64,000 nt of DNA from Stenotrophomonas hibiscicola ATCC 19867 (GTDB lineage Bacteria; Pseudomonadota; Gammaproteobacteria; Xanthomonadales; Xanthomonadaceae). The DNA is taken from positions 34,682 to 98,681 of the forward strand of contig NZ_KB907503.1 in NCBI RefSeq assembly GCF_000382065.1, read 5' to 3'. Numbering within the stretch: the first letter of the stretch is position 1; each line of letters starts with the position of its first letter. Both the position numbers and the translations under genes were made by a program. This document shows positions 55,596 through 63,814 of this stretch, one piece after another. The notes below the pieces were generated by a model, which worked only from the letters and a program-made list of their open reading frames with translations, was not told the DNA's origin and did not search any database.

Positions 55596-55669
55596 GTAGA
55601 GCCGAGCCATGCTCGGCTGCTGTTCGGACAGGTTGCGATAAATCAAGCCGAGCATAGGCTCGGCTCTAC
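55596..55669. repeat. Inverted pair of GTAG REP repeats
   Basis: Plus copy GTAGAGCCGAGCCATGCTC (55596-55618) and minus copy on AGCCGAGCATAGGCTCGG (55646-55669), between speE and the LpxO gene. Confidence 0.9.
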
Positions 55670-55671
55670 AG

Positions 55672-56580
55672 TCACAGCGCCCAGATACCCGCAATCACCG
55701 CCACCACCAGGCCCCACTTGATCAGCTGGTAGGCCACCACGCTGCGCTCGCGCAGTGCCTTGGCCTTCAGGCGCACCTTGTAGACACTGCCAAACGCCTT
55801 GTTGACGCCACCGGTCGGGTCACCCGGCAGGTTCGGCGAGGCACCGCCGGCCAGCAGCGTGGCCGCCACCGCACGATTGAACAGGCTCGGCAGGCCGAAG
55901 CGCAGCGGGCGGGCGATGTCGCAGAACAGGATCACGCGGTCATCGGGCGTCTCGTTGTGCGCGTGGTGGATGTAGGTCTCGTCGAACATCATCCACTCGC
56001 CATCGCGCCAGCTCTTCTTGATGCCGTCCACTTCGATGTAGCAGCCGTCGTTGTTCGGCGTGGCCAGGCCCAGGTGCAGGCGCAGCGAACCGGCGAACGG
56101 ATCGCGGTGCGGGCGCAGTTCGCTGCCCGACGGCAGCTGCGCGAACATCGCCGCACGCACGTCCGGCAGCGACTCCAGCAGCGCGGTGGTCTTCGGGCAC
56201 ATCGCCTTCGCCGACGGGTGCGACGGGCCATACCACTTCAGGTAGAAGCGCTTCCAGCCACGACGGAAGAACGAATTGAAGCCGGCATCGTTGAACGTGC
56301 TGGAGGCGGCGATCTTCTGCGCATCGCGCAGCGCCAGCGCCTCGTCGCGGATCATCTGCCAGTTCTGGCGCAGCGGCTCCAGCTGCGGGAACTCCTTGGC
56401 CGGGTCCAGGAACGGCGTAGTCGGCACCTTCGAGAACATGTACATGACCACGTTGATCGGGGCCATGAAACTGGAGTGGTCCAGCAGCTGGCGCGACCAG
56501 CGCGCGCGAACCTTGCCACGGAAGTGGATGTACAGCACGCAGGCGACGAACAGCGCTGCAATGACGATTTTGATGATCAA
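55672..56580 (-). CDS. lpxO: Lipid A hydroxylase LpxO (aspartyl/asparaginyl β-hydroxylase family)
   Basis: 302-aa Fe(II)/2-oxoglutarate dioxygenase that adds a 2-hydroxyl to a fatty acyl chain of lipid A. An N-terminal membrane helix (IIKIVIAALFVACVLYIHFRG) is followed by LDHSSFMAPINVVMYMFSKVP, close to Salmonella LpxO, by FNSFFRRGWKRFYLKWYG and by the metal site RPHRDPFAGSLRLHLGL ... HHAHNETPDDRVILFCD. A second hydrophobic helix closes the protein. It is divergent from the RIO-like kinase gene. Confidence 0.94.
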   Translation of the reverse strand: MIIKIVIAALFVACVLYIHFRGKVRARWSRQLLDHSSFMAPINVVMYMFSKVPTTPFLDPAKEFPQLEPLRQNWQMIRDEALALRDAQKIAASSTFNDAGFNSFFRRGWKRFYLKWYGPSHPSAKAMCPKTTALLESLPDVRAAMFAQLPSGSELRPHRDPFAGSLRLHLGLATPNNDGCYIEVDGIKKSWRDGEWMMFDETYIHHAHNETPDDRVILFCDIARPLRFGLPSLFNRAVAATLLAGGASPNLPGDPTGGVNKAFGSVYKVRLKAKALRERSVVAYQLIKWGLVVAVIAGIWAL

Positions 56581-57012
56581 AACACTTTCCTCCAGCCGCA
56601 GCCGGAATGGGAAACGGGGCGATGCACGGCCTGGCGGCCAGCACCGATTGGGAACGCGGCAGGGGACGGGGACGTGCCGGAGGGGGCGGCCGCCGATGTC
56701 GCGGGTTAACAGCTTATGGTCGGCAGGGCGTGCGCCGGGGTCAAGCCGGACGTGCGTGGCGTTCAGCGCGGCGCCGATGACTGGGCTGGAATCGCGCCCA
56801 ACTCATTGATCCAGAAGGGCAACCCTTATAAGTGAGACGGAATTGTCCGATTCTGCGTGACGAACTGTTCCAGCCACGGCCCCGACATTTCTCCGACAAA
56901 TCGTGGAATAGCGAACTGGCGAGTACTAAAATTAACGAAAACTTAGTAACTCCCTGTAACACCGGTTCGCTTGACGCTTTGCGCCACCCACCGGGTCGTC
57001 CGAGACCCCGAC
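56581..57012. other. Divergent intergenic region between lpxO and the RIO-like kinase
   Basis: 432 bp without a gene. It is GC-rich next to lpxO and markedly AT-richer at 56905-56960, where TACTAA and TTAGTA form a 6-bp inverted repeat (about 56924-56949) that could be a regulatory site or the promoter of the kinase gene. No PhoP box could be confirmed, although lpxO is PhoP-controlled in Salmonella. Confidence 0.4.
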
Positions 57013-57672
57013 ATGTATCTTCCTGCTCTCCCCCCCTCCTCCTGCGGCAATGACGCCGCCTCCCCGCTGCTGCTCAAGCGCGGCGAACGCTTCCTGGCCC
57101 CCGACGTCTATCGCACCTGCCTGGACGGGCGCGAGGCGGTCATCAAGGACTACTCCCGCTACCGCGGCACCCCCGTTTCACTGATCGCGCGGCTGATGGT
57201 GCGCCGTGAGGCCCGCATGCTGCAGCGCCTGGGCGGCTGGAAGCATGCCCCCGCGCTGCTTGGCACCCTGGGTGGCCTGGCACTGGGCATGGAGTTCATT
57301 CCCGGCCAGACCCTGAGCACCGCGCAGGCCGTGGGCAATGAAGTGTTCGAGCAGCTGCAGCACGCGCTCAGCCGTTTGCATGCCGCCGGCATCACCCACA
57401 ACGACCTGCATGGCACCAACGTGGTGGTCAGCGGCGGCGTGCCGGTGCTGCTGGACTTCACCTCCGCCTGGCGCGCCCCGCGCTGGCTGCGCCGCAACCC
57501 GCTCAGCCGGCAGATGCGCCGCAGCGACATGAAGAACCTGCTGAAGATCCGCCAGCGCATGACCGGCCAGGCCCCGAGTGCCGCGCAGGCCGCACTGGTG
57601 GCCGACCCCGGCTGGGTCGCTGCCGTGCGCCAGGGCTGGAAGCGGTTCTACAAGTGGGCCAAGCGCCGGTAG
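57013..57672 (+). CDS. RIO1/lipopolysaccharide-kinase-like small kinase
   Basis: 219-aa protein kinase-like fold: REAVIKDYSRYRGTPVS holds the ATP-binding Lys, LGMEFIPGQTLS is the hinge, and AAGITHNDLHGTNVVVSG and PVLLDFTSAWR carry the catalytic Asp and metal-binding Asp (HNDLHGxN, DF). The basic tail (KRFYKWAKRR) suggests membrane association. It resembles InaA/WaaP- and RIO-like kinases that phosphorylate lipid A heptose or act on proteins; opposite lpxO, a lipopolysaccharide role is reasonable. The TAG stop is that of a GTAG repeat. Confidence 0.87.
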   Translation: MYLPALPPSSCGNDAASPLLLKRGERFLAPDVYRTCLDGREAVIKDYSRYRGTPVSLIARLMVRREARMLQRLGGWKHAPALLGTLGGLALGMEFIPGQTLSTAQAVGNEVFEQLQHALSRLHAAGITHNDLHGTNVVVSGGVPVLLDFTSAWRAPRWLRRNPLSRQMRRSDMKNLLKIRQRMTGQAPSAAQAALVADPGWVAAVRQGWKRFYKWAKRR

Positions 57673-57779
57673 GGGTCGAGCTCGCTCGACCGCTTTACCG
57701 CTCTTTGTAGAGCCGAGCCCGCGCTCGGCTGCTGTTCCTGCATCGCGCGAAATGCAGCCGAGCATAGGCTCGGCTCTAC
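57669..57779. repeat. Three GTAG REP repeats between convergent genes
   Basis: Plus copies at 57669-57691 (GTAGGGGTCGAGCTCGCTCG) and 57707-57730 (GTAGAGCCGAGCCCGCGC), minus copy at 57756-57779. The first contains the stop codon of the kinase gene. Confidence 0.9.
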
Positions 57780-57797
57780 AACATCCCGCCGAGCGGG

Positions 57798-58139
<342 letters not shown>

Positions 58140-58273
58140 CTATCTCCTGTCTTCCGGCGTGGAGGATAGCGCCTGAACGTGGCCCGGTGCGAAACAGCCC
58201 ATGCCTGTGCGGGCGACCGGCCCAGCAGTATCCTTGTGGCCTGCACGGCCCGCCCGCACCACGGAGTACTCCC

Positions 58274-58525
58274 ATGATCGACCTGAACCAACTGGATGAC
58301 CTTGCCCGTCGCTTGAGCGACCTGGTGCCACCGGGCCTGCGCGAATCGCGCGAGGAACTGCAGGCCACCTTCAAGAGCGCGTTGCAGGCGGGTCTGGCCA
58401 AGCTGGACCTGGTCACCCGCGAGGAGTTCGAAGTGCAGCGCGCCGTGCTGCTGAAGACCCGCGAAAAGCTGGATGCGCTGGAAACGGCCGTGCGCGAGCT
58501 GGAAGGGCGCGGCGCCGCAGAATGA
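58274..58525 (+). CDS. ubiK: Ubiquinone biosynthesis accessory factor UbiK (YqiC/BMFP domain)
   Basis: 83-aa helical protein with the BMFP/YqiC pattern: DLNQLDDLARRLSDLVPPGLRESREELQATFKSALQAGLAKLDLVTREEFEVQRAVLLKTREKLDALE ends in a coiled coil. In E. coli UbiK assists UbiJ in the ubiquinone-synthesis complex. The ATG at 58274 is used because the N-terminus matches the family. It is divergent from glnB. Confidence 0.9.
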   Translation: MIDLNQLDDLARRLSDLVPPGLRESREELQATFKSALQAGLAKLDLVTREEFEVQRAVLLKTREKLDALETAVRELEGRGAAE

Positions 58526-58530
58526 AAAAA

Positions 58531-58555
58531 GGAGGCGCACTGCGCCTCCCGTTTA
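58531..58555 (+). terminator. Probable terminator of ubiK
   Basis: Perfect GGAGGCGCA/TGCGCCTCC stem after an A run, followed by a short T tract (CGTTTACAG), a few bases after the stop. The tail is weak. Confidence 0.55.
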
Positions 58556-58651
58556 CAGATTATTTCCCGGATGGGGCCTTGCAGCAAGGCCCACCGGGCG
58601 CCCTAGACTCGCCGGCCTGTCGATCCGGCAGCACAGAGAGGGGCAGCAGCG

Positions 58652-59086
58652 ATGGCGCAGGACACCGATTGGACACCCGTTTCGCATGACACCTGCGACC
58701 AGGTCGACGGGCCGTTCTATCACGGCACCCGCGCTGACCTCGCGGTGGGCGAGTTGCTGAGCGCGGGCTTCCGCTCCAACTATCGCGACAGCGTGGTGAT
58801 GAACCACATCTACTTCACCACGATTGCCAAGGGCGCCGGGCTGGCTGCGGAGATGGCCCGCGGCGAGGGTCGGCCGCGTGTGTATGTGGTGGAGCCGACT
58901 GGACCGTTTGAAGACGACCCGAATGTGACCAACAAGAAGTTTCCGGGGAACCCGACGCGGTCGTATCGCAGTGCGCAGCCGTTGCGGGTGGTTGGGGAGA
59001 TTGTGGAGTGGGAGGTGTATGACGCGGAGTTCGTCCGGCAGTTGAAGGCGTTTGTTGCTTCGGGGAGTGGGGAGATCATCAATTGA
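58652..59086 (+). CDS. arr: NAD+ : rifamycin ADP-ribosyltransferase (Arr)
   Basis: 144-aa Arr-family enzyme that inactivates rifampicin by ADP-ribosylation. PFYHGTRADLAVGELLSAGFRSNY contains the family's NAD-binding H-G-T motif, MNHIYFTTIAKGAGLAAEMA and RPRVYVVEPTGPFEDDPNVTNKKFPGNPTRSYRS are the other conserved blocks, with the catalytic Asp near the middle. Intrinsic chromosomal arr genes are known in several proteobacteria and actinobacteria; here the gene is next to low-GC accessory sequence. Confidence 0.93.
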   Translation: MAQDTDWTPVSHDTCDQVDGPFYHGTRADLAVGELLSAGFRSNYRDSVVMNHIYFTTIAKGAGLAAEMARGEGRPRVYVVEPTGPFEDDPNVTNKKFPGNPTRSYRSAQPLRVVGEIVEWEVYDAEFVRQLKAFVASGSGEIIN

Positions 59087-59237
59087 GGAAAGGAGAGACA
59101 CGTGCTTTGGCCGACGGAGGATCAACGCAGCAGATCGTCGAACGATGTCCGCTCCCGGCCAAGAGCGGACTCTCGCAGTGCCTCGAACAGACCCAACCAC
59201 AAATTTTCCTGACCTGGAACGAAGTATCGGGCCGGCA

Positions 59238-59603
59238 CTACTTGAACATCTCCAACAGATCCTTGTCTTCATGCCGCTTCTCCCACGTGGAGAGAAAACA
59301 GAAGCTCACACCACTTCCCATGGCAGCCTTCTGGAACCCGGCCAGTTCTTCCTTCGTGACCGGGTACTCAACCGGATCAAAGTGCAGAATCCCCCACGGC
59401 TTGACGAGAGAGAACCCAGGCAGGAGTTCCGAGAAGATCGCCTTGAGCAGGGGCCGGATACTCGAAAAGTCCTTGATCGGGCCCGCGCGATTGCCAAGGG
59501 CATGACACTGACGACGGATGGTCCTGTCTCCACCAACCACGCGCGCAATGAAGTGGTACTGGTGCACTCGAACGTAGATCAGCTGACGGCGAAAGATCTT
59601 CAT
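59238..59603 (-). CDS. Small hypothetical protein (possibly real)
   Basis: 121-aa frame (KIFRRQLIYVRVHQYHFIARVVGGDRTIRR ... SFCFLSTWEKRHEDKD) without signal or membrane helix. GC content and codon bias are lower than in the core genes, in keeping with arr next door. β-strand start LIYVRVHQYHFIARV resembles YjaA-like stress proteins, but this is weak. The ATG at 59603 is assumed. A plus-strand frame overlaps it and cannot be fully excluded. Confidence 0.5.
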   Translation of the reverse strand: MKIFRRQLIYVRVHQYHFIARVVGGDRTIRRQCHALGNRAGPIKDFSSIRPLLKAIFSELLPGFSLVKPWGILHFDPVEYPVTKEELAGFQKAAMGSGVSFCFLSTWEKRHEDKDLLEMFK

Positions 59604-59658
59604 CCCCATCTCAAAGCCACGTGCTCAACAGCCATCCATGCAACTGCATGCCTATCCA

Positions 59659-60261
59659 TCAATGCGCAGGCTCCGCCTTCAGCGCGCTTGAACCCCTTCG
59701 CAGCAGGTACAGCGCAACCAGGAACGGCCACAGCGAGTTGATAGACGAGAACACGCGCTGGGTCAGCCCCCTGAACCCTTCCGGGTCCGCTCCCACCACG
59801 TTCAACCAGAGATAGACAATCCCCGCGACGCTCACCGTAGCAGTCACGGCGTACGCCCTTCGGTTGGCAGACCACGCGCTCAGTTCGATGTGCGACATCG
59901 CCGGTGCAATGATGTTTGCGATACCGATGGTGTAGAAGCCGTGCATCGGATGGCCCATGGGCCAGAGACCGTTGGTCAGCATGGAGATGCCAAAGATCAT
60001 CCAGCAGATCGCGCCTACGGCAATCCGGCGGCCGGACTCCCGCCATACCCCGATGGCAAACGCCACGAAGCCCACGCCGCAGCCGATGGGGGCAATCCTG
60101 GCGCAGATGCTTGCAAGCGTTGGTGCCTGCAGCAGTTCGCTGGCGTGCTGTGCAAGCGGGTTGTAGCCCGGCGCGAACAGGGCGGCAACGCTGGTCCAGA
60201 ACAGGAACCACGGAAGCGGGACCAGGCCCGCAGACAGAAGAAGTCGATTGCGGCGTAACAC
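59659..60261 (-). CDS. DUF998 family membrane protein
   Basis: 200-aa protein with six hydrophobic helices, typical of DUF998 (LPWFLFWTSVAALFAPGYNPLAQHASELL, GVGFVAFAIGVW, AVGAICWMIFGISMLTNGLWPMGHPMHGFYTIGIANIIAP, LNVVGADPEGFRGLTQR). The function is unknown. The start is GTG at 60261 and fits the family N-terminus. Confidence 0.82.
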   Translation of the reverse strand: MLRRNRLLLSAGLVPLPWFLFWTSVAALFAPGYNPLAQHASELLQAPTLASICARIAPIGCGVGFVAFAIGVWRESGRRIAVGAICWMIFGISMLTNGLWPMGHPMHGFYTIGIANIIAPAMSHIELSAWSANRRAYAVTATVSVAGIVYLWLNVVGADPEGFRGLTQRVFSSINSLWPFLVALYLLRRGSSALKAEPAH

Positions 60262-60910
60262 GTACAGTGATCCTTGTATTGGCCTGCGCCAGTGGGTGAA
60301 ATCCGTTCAAACGCTACAAGACCGTCCTGCTGCGGGCAGGGCAGCCCCGCGTGACTACAGCGGTAGTCAGATTGCGCGCGGCACTCGGTAGGTTCAATAG
60401 GCAGGAAGTCATTTAAACCATCCAGCCGGTGTCGCAGCGGTTCGGTTGCATGAGCGATCACGCATGCCCGATGGGCGAGTGCTGTCGCATTTGCCGCGCT
60501 TTACATCTCTGACGGAAGTTTCTGACGACTCCGTTCCAGAAGTGCCGCTGCGCCAAGCACGCCAAGGCTCTCGCCGCTTCCGGTGCTATGCGACAATGCC
60601 AAAAGCGTCTCGGGTTTTGGCGGCATTGACCCCTACCCCTTGGCATTCCCAACTACGTCAGGCAACTCTGGTATCGCCACCGAAAACGGGTGGCCGGGCC
60701 TCGAAAACCCGAGCTATTAGGATGTTGTTTGCACTTGCCAGCCGGCATCACCTTGCGTGGTGCCGGCTGGCATTCCGTCTGCCGGCTATGGCGGGCGGGG
60801 CGTGGGGGCCTCGTGCCCGCCGGTTTCTTCCTAGTAGCCCGGTTTTCGAGCCACGCTCTGCCCGCCACCTTTATCGGTGGCGGCTTCCGCCTGCATGCAC
60901 GGAGCCAGCC
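60262..60910. other. Intergenic region with a structured leader before the 60911 gene
   Basis: 649 bp. The first part (60262-60660) has no GTAG repeat and no recognisable gene; a plus-strand open frame crosses it but has no family. From 60661 to 60905 a dense set of inverted repeats is found, described separately. Confidence 0.5.
60676..60883. repeat. Palindromic structured element upstream of the 60911 gene
   Basis: Two partly similar blocks are inverted around a central hairpin. Left: GCCACCGAAAACGGGTGGC (60676-60694) and CTCGAAAACCCGAGCTATTA (60700-60719). Right, inverted: TCCTAGTAGCCCGGTTTTCG (60829-60848) and GCCACCTTTATCGGTGGC (60864-60882). Centre: 11-bp perfect stem GCCAGCCGGCA/TGCCGGCTGGC (60737-60747 and 60761-60771). 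It ends about 20 bp before the next ribosome binding site, so it may be a structured 5' leader. A GTG-started 74-codon frame (60690-60914) runs through it and ends in the ATGA of the next gene. Confidence 0.75.
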
Positions 60911-61267
60911 ATGACCACACCGCACTCCCCTCCCCCGCGCCCCATCCAGGAAGCGCCCTCGGCCGCCCCGGCCCTGGACCCCAACAGCCTCATCGCCATC
61001 CTGCACGCCATCGGCGCGGGCGCTGCGGCCGACGGACAGCCCTGGCCCGAGCGGCATCACCTGCGCAGCCGACAGATGCAGTTGTCCGACGCCGACTGCG
61101 CGCTCACCGGCCAGCGCATCGTGCAGGAAATCCTGCTGGCCGCAGAACGCACGCGCCAGAACGGCGAGCCCGAGCAGTACGTGGGCGACCGGGTGATGGA
61201 GGGGCTGGTGATGGCCGACCTGGCACTTACCGCTTTCATCCACGAGCGAGTTCGGCCAAGGGACTGA
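60911..61267 (+). CDS. Hypothetical protein following the structured leader
   Basis: 118-aa soluble protein: a Pro/Ala-rich N-terminus, then a helical domain (SLIAILHAIGAGAAADGQPWPERHHL ... QRIVQEILLAAERTR ... VGDRVMEGLVMADLALTAFIH). The function is not recognised. GGAG seven bases before the ATG at 60911 supports the start; the longer frame that begins at 60446 is open only through the repeat region. Confidence 0.68.
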   Translation: MTTPHSPPPRPIQEAPSAAPALDPNSLIAILHAIGAGAAADGQPWPERHHLRSRQMQLSDADCALTGQRIVQEILLAAERTRQNGEPEQYVGDRVMEGLVMADLALTAFIHERVRPRD

Positions 61268-61315
61268 GCGCCCCGCCAGCAACGCATGCCCTTCTACCTA
61301 TGTGCGGGGTGACGA

Positions 61316-61831
61316 ATGAAGCGGTACGGTCTTGCCGCTGTGGCGGCGTGCATCGCGGTGATCGGCGCAGTATGGGCAGCATGGCCCGAGCCCGCGGGCG
61401 ATCAGGTGTGGGCCTACCAGAAGCTGCAACCGGCTGATTACCGGCTGCTGCACAGCGATGCGCTCGGCTTCGTCACTGCGAAGGCCCAGGAAGGATTTGA
61501 ACTGCGCACGCGCTATGCCGGAGTGACGTCCTTCGATATCCGATGCAAGGGCGTTGTGGTGATGAACGTGGAGAATGCGCCCTCGCACGTGCTGATCCGC
61601 ATGCCTGCCGATGCACGCTGGCGAGCGCCGGACATCGAGCGCCTGCGCATCAGCTTCGAGCGTTGGCTGGATCTACACCAGAGCCGGGGAAGGTTGCTGG
61701 TGGAAAGTGCGGGGCCTTCGTGGGTTGAGGCGCGGTTTGGGCGCCTTGACAGGTCGGTGCCTGATGACCAGCGCTGCGTGAACGACGTCGTGCACATGAC
61801 AGGGACACAGTTTCTCAGGGACACCATCTGA
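61316..61831 (+). CDS. Hypothetical protein with N-terminal membrane anchor
   Basis: 171-aa protein with one N-terminal hydrophobic helix (AAVAACIAVIGAVWAAW), probably a membrane anchor or uncleaved signal, and a mixed α/β domain (FELRTRYAGVTSFDIRCKGVVVMNVEN, SFERWLDLHQSRGRLLVESAGPSWVEARFG). It has no recognised family. It follows the 60911 gene after 48 bp. Confidence 0.7.
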   Translation: MKRYGLAAVAACIAVIGAVWAAWPEPAGDQVWAYQKLQPADYRLLHSDALGFVTAKAQEGFELRTRYAGVTSFDIRCKGVVVMNVENAPSHVLIRMPADARWRAPDIERLRISFERWLDLHQSRGRLLVESAGPSWVEARFGRLDRSVPDDQRCVNDVVHMTGTQFLRDTI

Positions 61832-61880
61832 TCGAACGGATTCTGTTCGAACAAAGCCAGCTGCTGAAGTCGCGTGCCAG

Positions 61881-62654
61881 TCAATTTTCCCGGGCGTTGC
61901 CCCGCGCTCCCGCGATGCTCATTGCCTGGACTGCCACGGCACTACCGATCTGTTCTGCGAGGTCATACACCACCAATGCCTCGTCTTCAGTTCCGGCGCT
62001 GCATCTGAGCGCACCACTGTTGTCCCAGGCTGCAGACCCTCCCGTCATCTCAAATCCATCGGCATGACCCACGCCGTTGCATACCAACACGTTCATCCCA
62101 AGCTCCCGCGCGACTGTTGCGTAGTGGCGGTGAGCGCGTTCCATACCGATCATGTTCTTCGCAACACTGGCAACGTAAACCGTTGCTCCCGCGTCCTTGG
62201 CCCGCAATGCACTTTCCATCTGTAGCGACTCGAAGCAGATGGCGGGGACCAGAATTTCCTCTCCAAGGGTTACTGACAGGGGCGTGGTTCCTGCCTTGAA
62301 GTAAGGCAGTTCGTCGGCGTGGAGCGTCTGCTTGGTGTAGACAGCCGGTGTCTGGCCGCTGCGGAAAACGAACATGCCGATCTCCGGCCCATCCTTGCCG
62401 CGATACGGCCCGCCGACGGCGACCAGAATCTGGTGCCGATCGCTCAGAGATTGGAATACCTCCAGCCGTGCATCGTCTGCCGTCATTGCCAGCTGTTCGG
62501 CCAACCGCGGCTCATAGCCCGTCAGCGACATTTCCGGAAAGAAGACCGCTGCACCGCCACATGAGGCGGCCAGTTCAATGAAGTGCACATGCCGTTCGAT
62601 ATTGCCAACGATGTCGCCAGGAACTGATCGCATCTGTGCTGCAACAATCTTCAT
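61881..62654 (-). CDS. Carbon-nitrogen hydrolase (nitrilase superfamily)
   Basis: 257-aa enzyme with the Glu-Lys-Cys triad: FFPEMSLTGYEP (Glu), YTKQTLHADELPYF (Lys) and VPAICFESLQ (Cys). The rest matches Nit/aliphatic amidase-like proteins. The substrate is unknown. The ATG at 62654 has GAGG eight bases upstream; the frame is open to 62669. Confidence 0.9.
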   Translation of the reverse strand: MKIVAAQMRSVPGDIVGNIERHVHFIELAASCGGAAVFFPEMSLTGYEPRLAEQLAMTADDARLEVFQSLSDRHQILVAVGGPYRGKDGPEIGMFVFRSGQTPAVYTKQTLHADELPYFKAGTTPLSVTLGEEILVPAICFESLQMESALRAKDAGATVYVASVAKNMIGMERAHRHYATVARELGMNVLVCNGVGHADGFEMTGGSAAWDNSGALRCSAGTEDEALVVYDLAEQIGSAVAVQAMSIAGARGNAREN

Positions 62655-62795
62655 TCCCGTCCTCTCCACTCAGACGTAAGTCGAAATGAGAACCGCTTCA
62701 TGCACTGATTATGCAACCGCCGGTTGGGTGCATCCATCGTGGATCGAAGCGCGGTCGGGTTGCTTCAGCGAGGCAACTTCTGATGCGCAGCGATG

Positions 62796-62828
62796 TCTGG
62801 TCAGGGCAAAGGATCGCCCCTGACCAGA
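62796..62828. repeat. Perfect 11-bp hairpin upstream of comM
   Basis: TCTGGTCAGGG and CCCTGACCAGA are exact complements around an 11-base loop, about 90 bp upstream of comM. No T run follows. It may be an operator or RNA structure. Confidence 0.6.
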
Positions 62829-62917
62829 ATCCCCCTAGCCGTTTCACCCGCAATGTCCGATGGCGCCGTGCCGAATGCCTGCCGCACCATCAAGCGCCCC
62901 TCTGCAGGAAACCACAC

Positions 62918-63814
62918 ATGAGTCTGGCGCTGGTTCACAGCCGCGCCCGCGCCGGGGTTGATGCCCCGCTGGTGCGGGTGGAAGTGCATCTCTCTGGCGG
63001 CCTGCCTGTCACTCAGATCGTGGGCTTGGCCGAGACCAGTGTGCGCGAATCGCGCGAGCGCGTGCGTGCCGCCCTGCTCTGCGCGCGCTTCGACTTCCCG
63101 CAGCGGCGAATCACGTTGAACCTCGCGCCCGCCGACCTGCCCAAGGAAGGCGGCCGCTACGACCTGGCGATTGCCCTGGGCATTCTTGCGGCCAGCGGCC
63201 AGGTCGATCCGCAGTCGCTTCTGCAGTACGAATTCCTTGGCGAGCTGGGGCTGAACGGCGAGCTGCGGCCGGTGGCCGGTGCACTACCGGCTGCGATCGC
63301 GGCCGCTGAAGCCGGGCGCATCCTGGTGGTGCCGCCAGGGAATGCCGCAGCGGCTGCGTTGGCCGAGCACGCGGATGTGCGTGTGGCGCGCACGCTGCTG
63401 GAATGCTGCGCCGGGTTGGGCAACCCGCGCCTGTTGCCGCCCGTGGAGCGCGTGGACACGACGCCGTTGCCGCTGCCGGATCTGGCCGACGTGCGCGGGC
63501 AGGCGCACGCACGGCGCGCGTTGGAAGTGGCCGCTGCCGATGGGCACCATCTATTGTTGATCGGTAGTCCTGGCTGCGGCAAGACTCTGTTGGCCTCGCG
63601 CCTGCCCAGTCTGTTGCCGGATACCGAAGAGACTGAGGCGCTGCAGCTTGCCGCGATTGCGTCGGTGAGTGGCGAAGGGCTGGACCCAAGACGATGGCGG
63701 CAGCGGCCCTTTCGGGCGCCACATCACAGCGCCAGTGCGGCGGCGCTGGTGGGTGGGGGCTGTCACGATTCTCGATTAGTGCGACTAGATCACAATTGCC
63801 GCGACTGGCATTAG
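62918..63814 (+). pseudogene. comM: ComM (YifB) Mg-chelatase-like ATPase, truncated by an insertion
   Basis: The first 281 codons are normal ComM: SLALVHSRARAGVDAPLVRVE, VGLAETSVRESRERVRAAL, RITLNLAPADLPKEGGRYDL, then the AAA+ Walker A GSPGCGKTLLASRLP and PFRAPHHSASAAALVGGG. A normal ComM continues with SHPRPGEISLAHxGVLFLDE and is about 500 aa. Here the next bases (from 63761) are foreign, TGTCACGATTCTCG, and a stop follows at 63812-63814. The Walker B, sensor and C-terminal domains are therefore missing, so DNA branch migration in natural transformation is presumably lost unless the rest was moved. AGGAAA lies eight bases before the ATG. Confidence 0.9.

Noticed and set aside
60446..60910. 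Longer start for the 60911 gene
   Set aside because: The extra 155 codons translate the structured inverted-repeat region; the ATG at 60911 has its own ribosome binding site.
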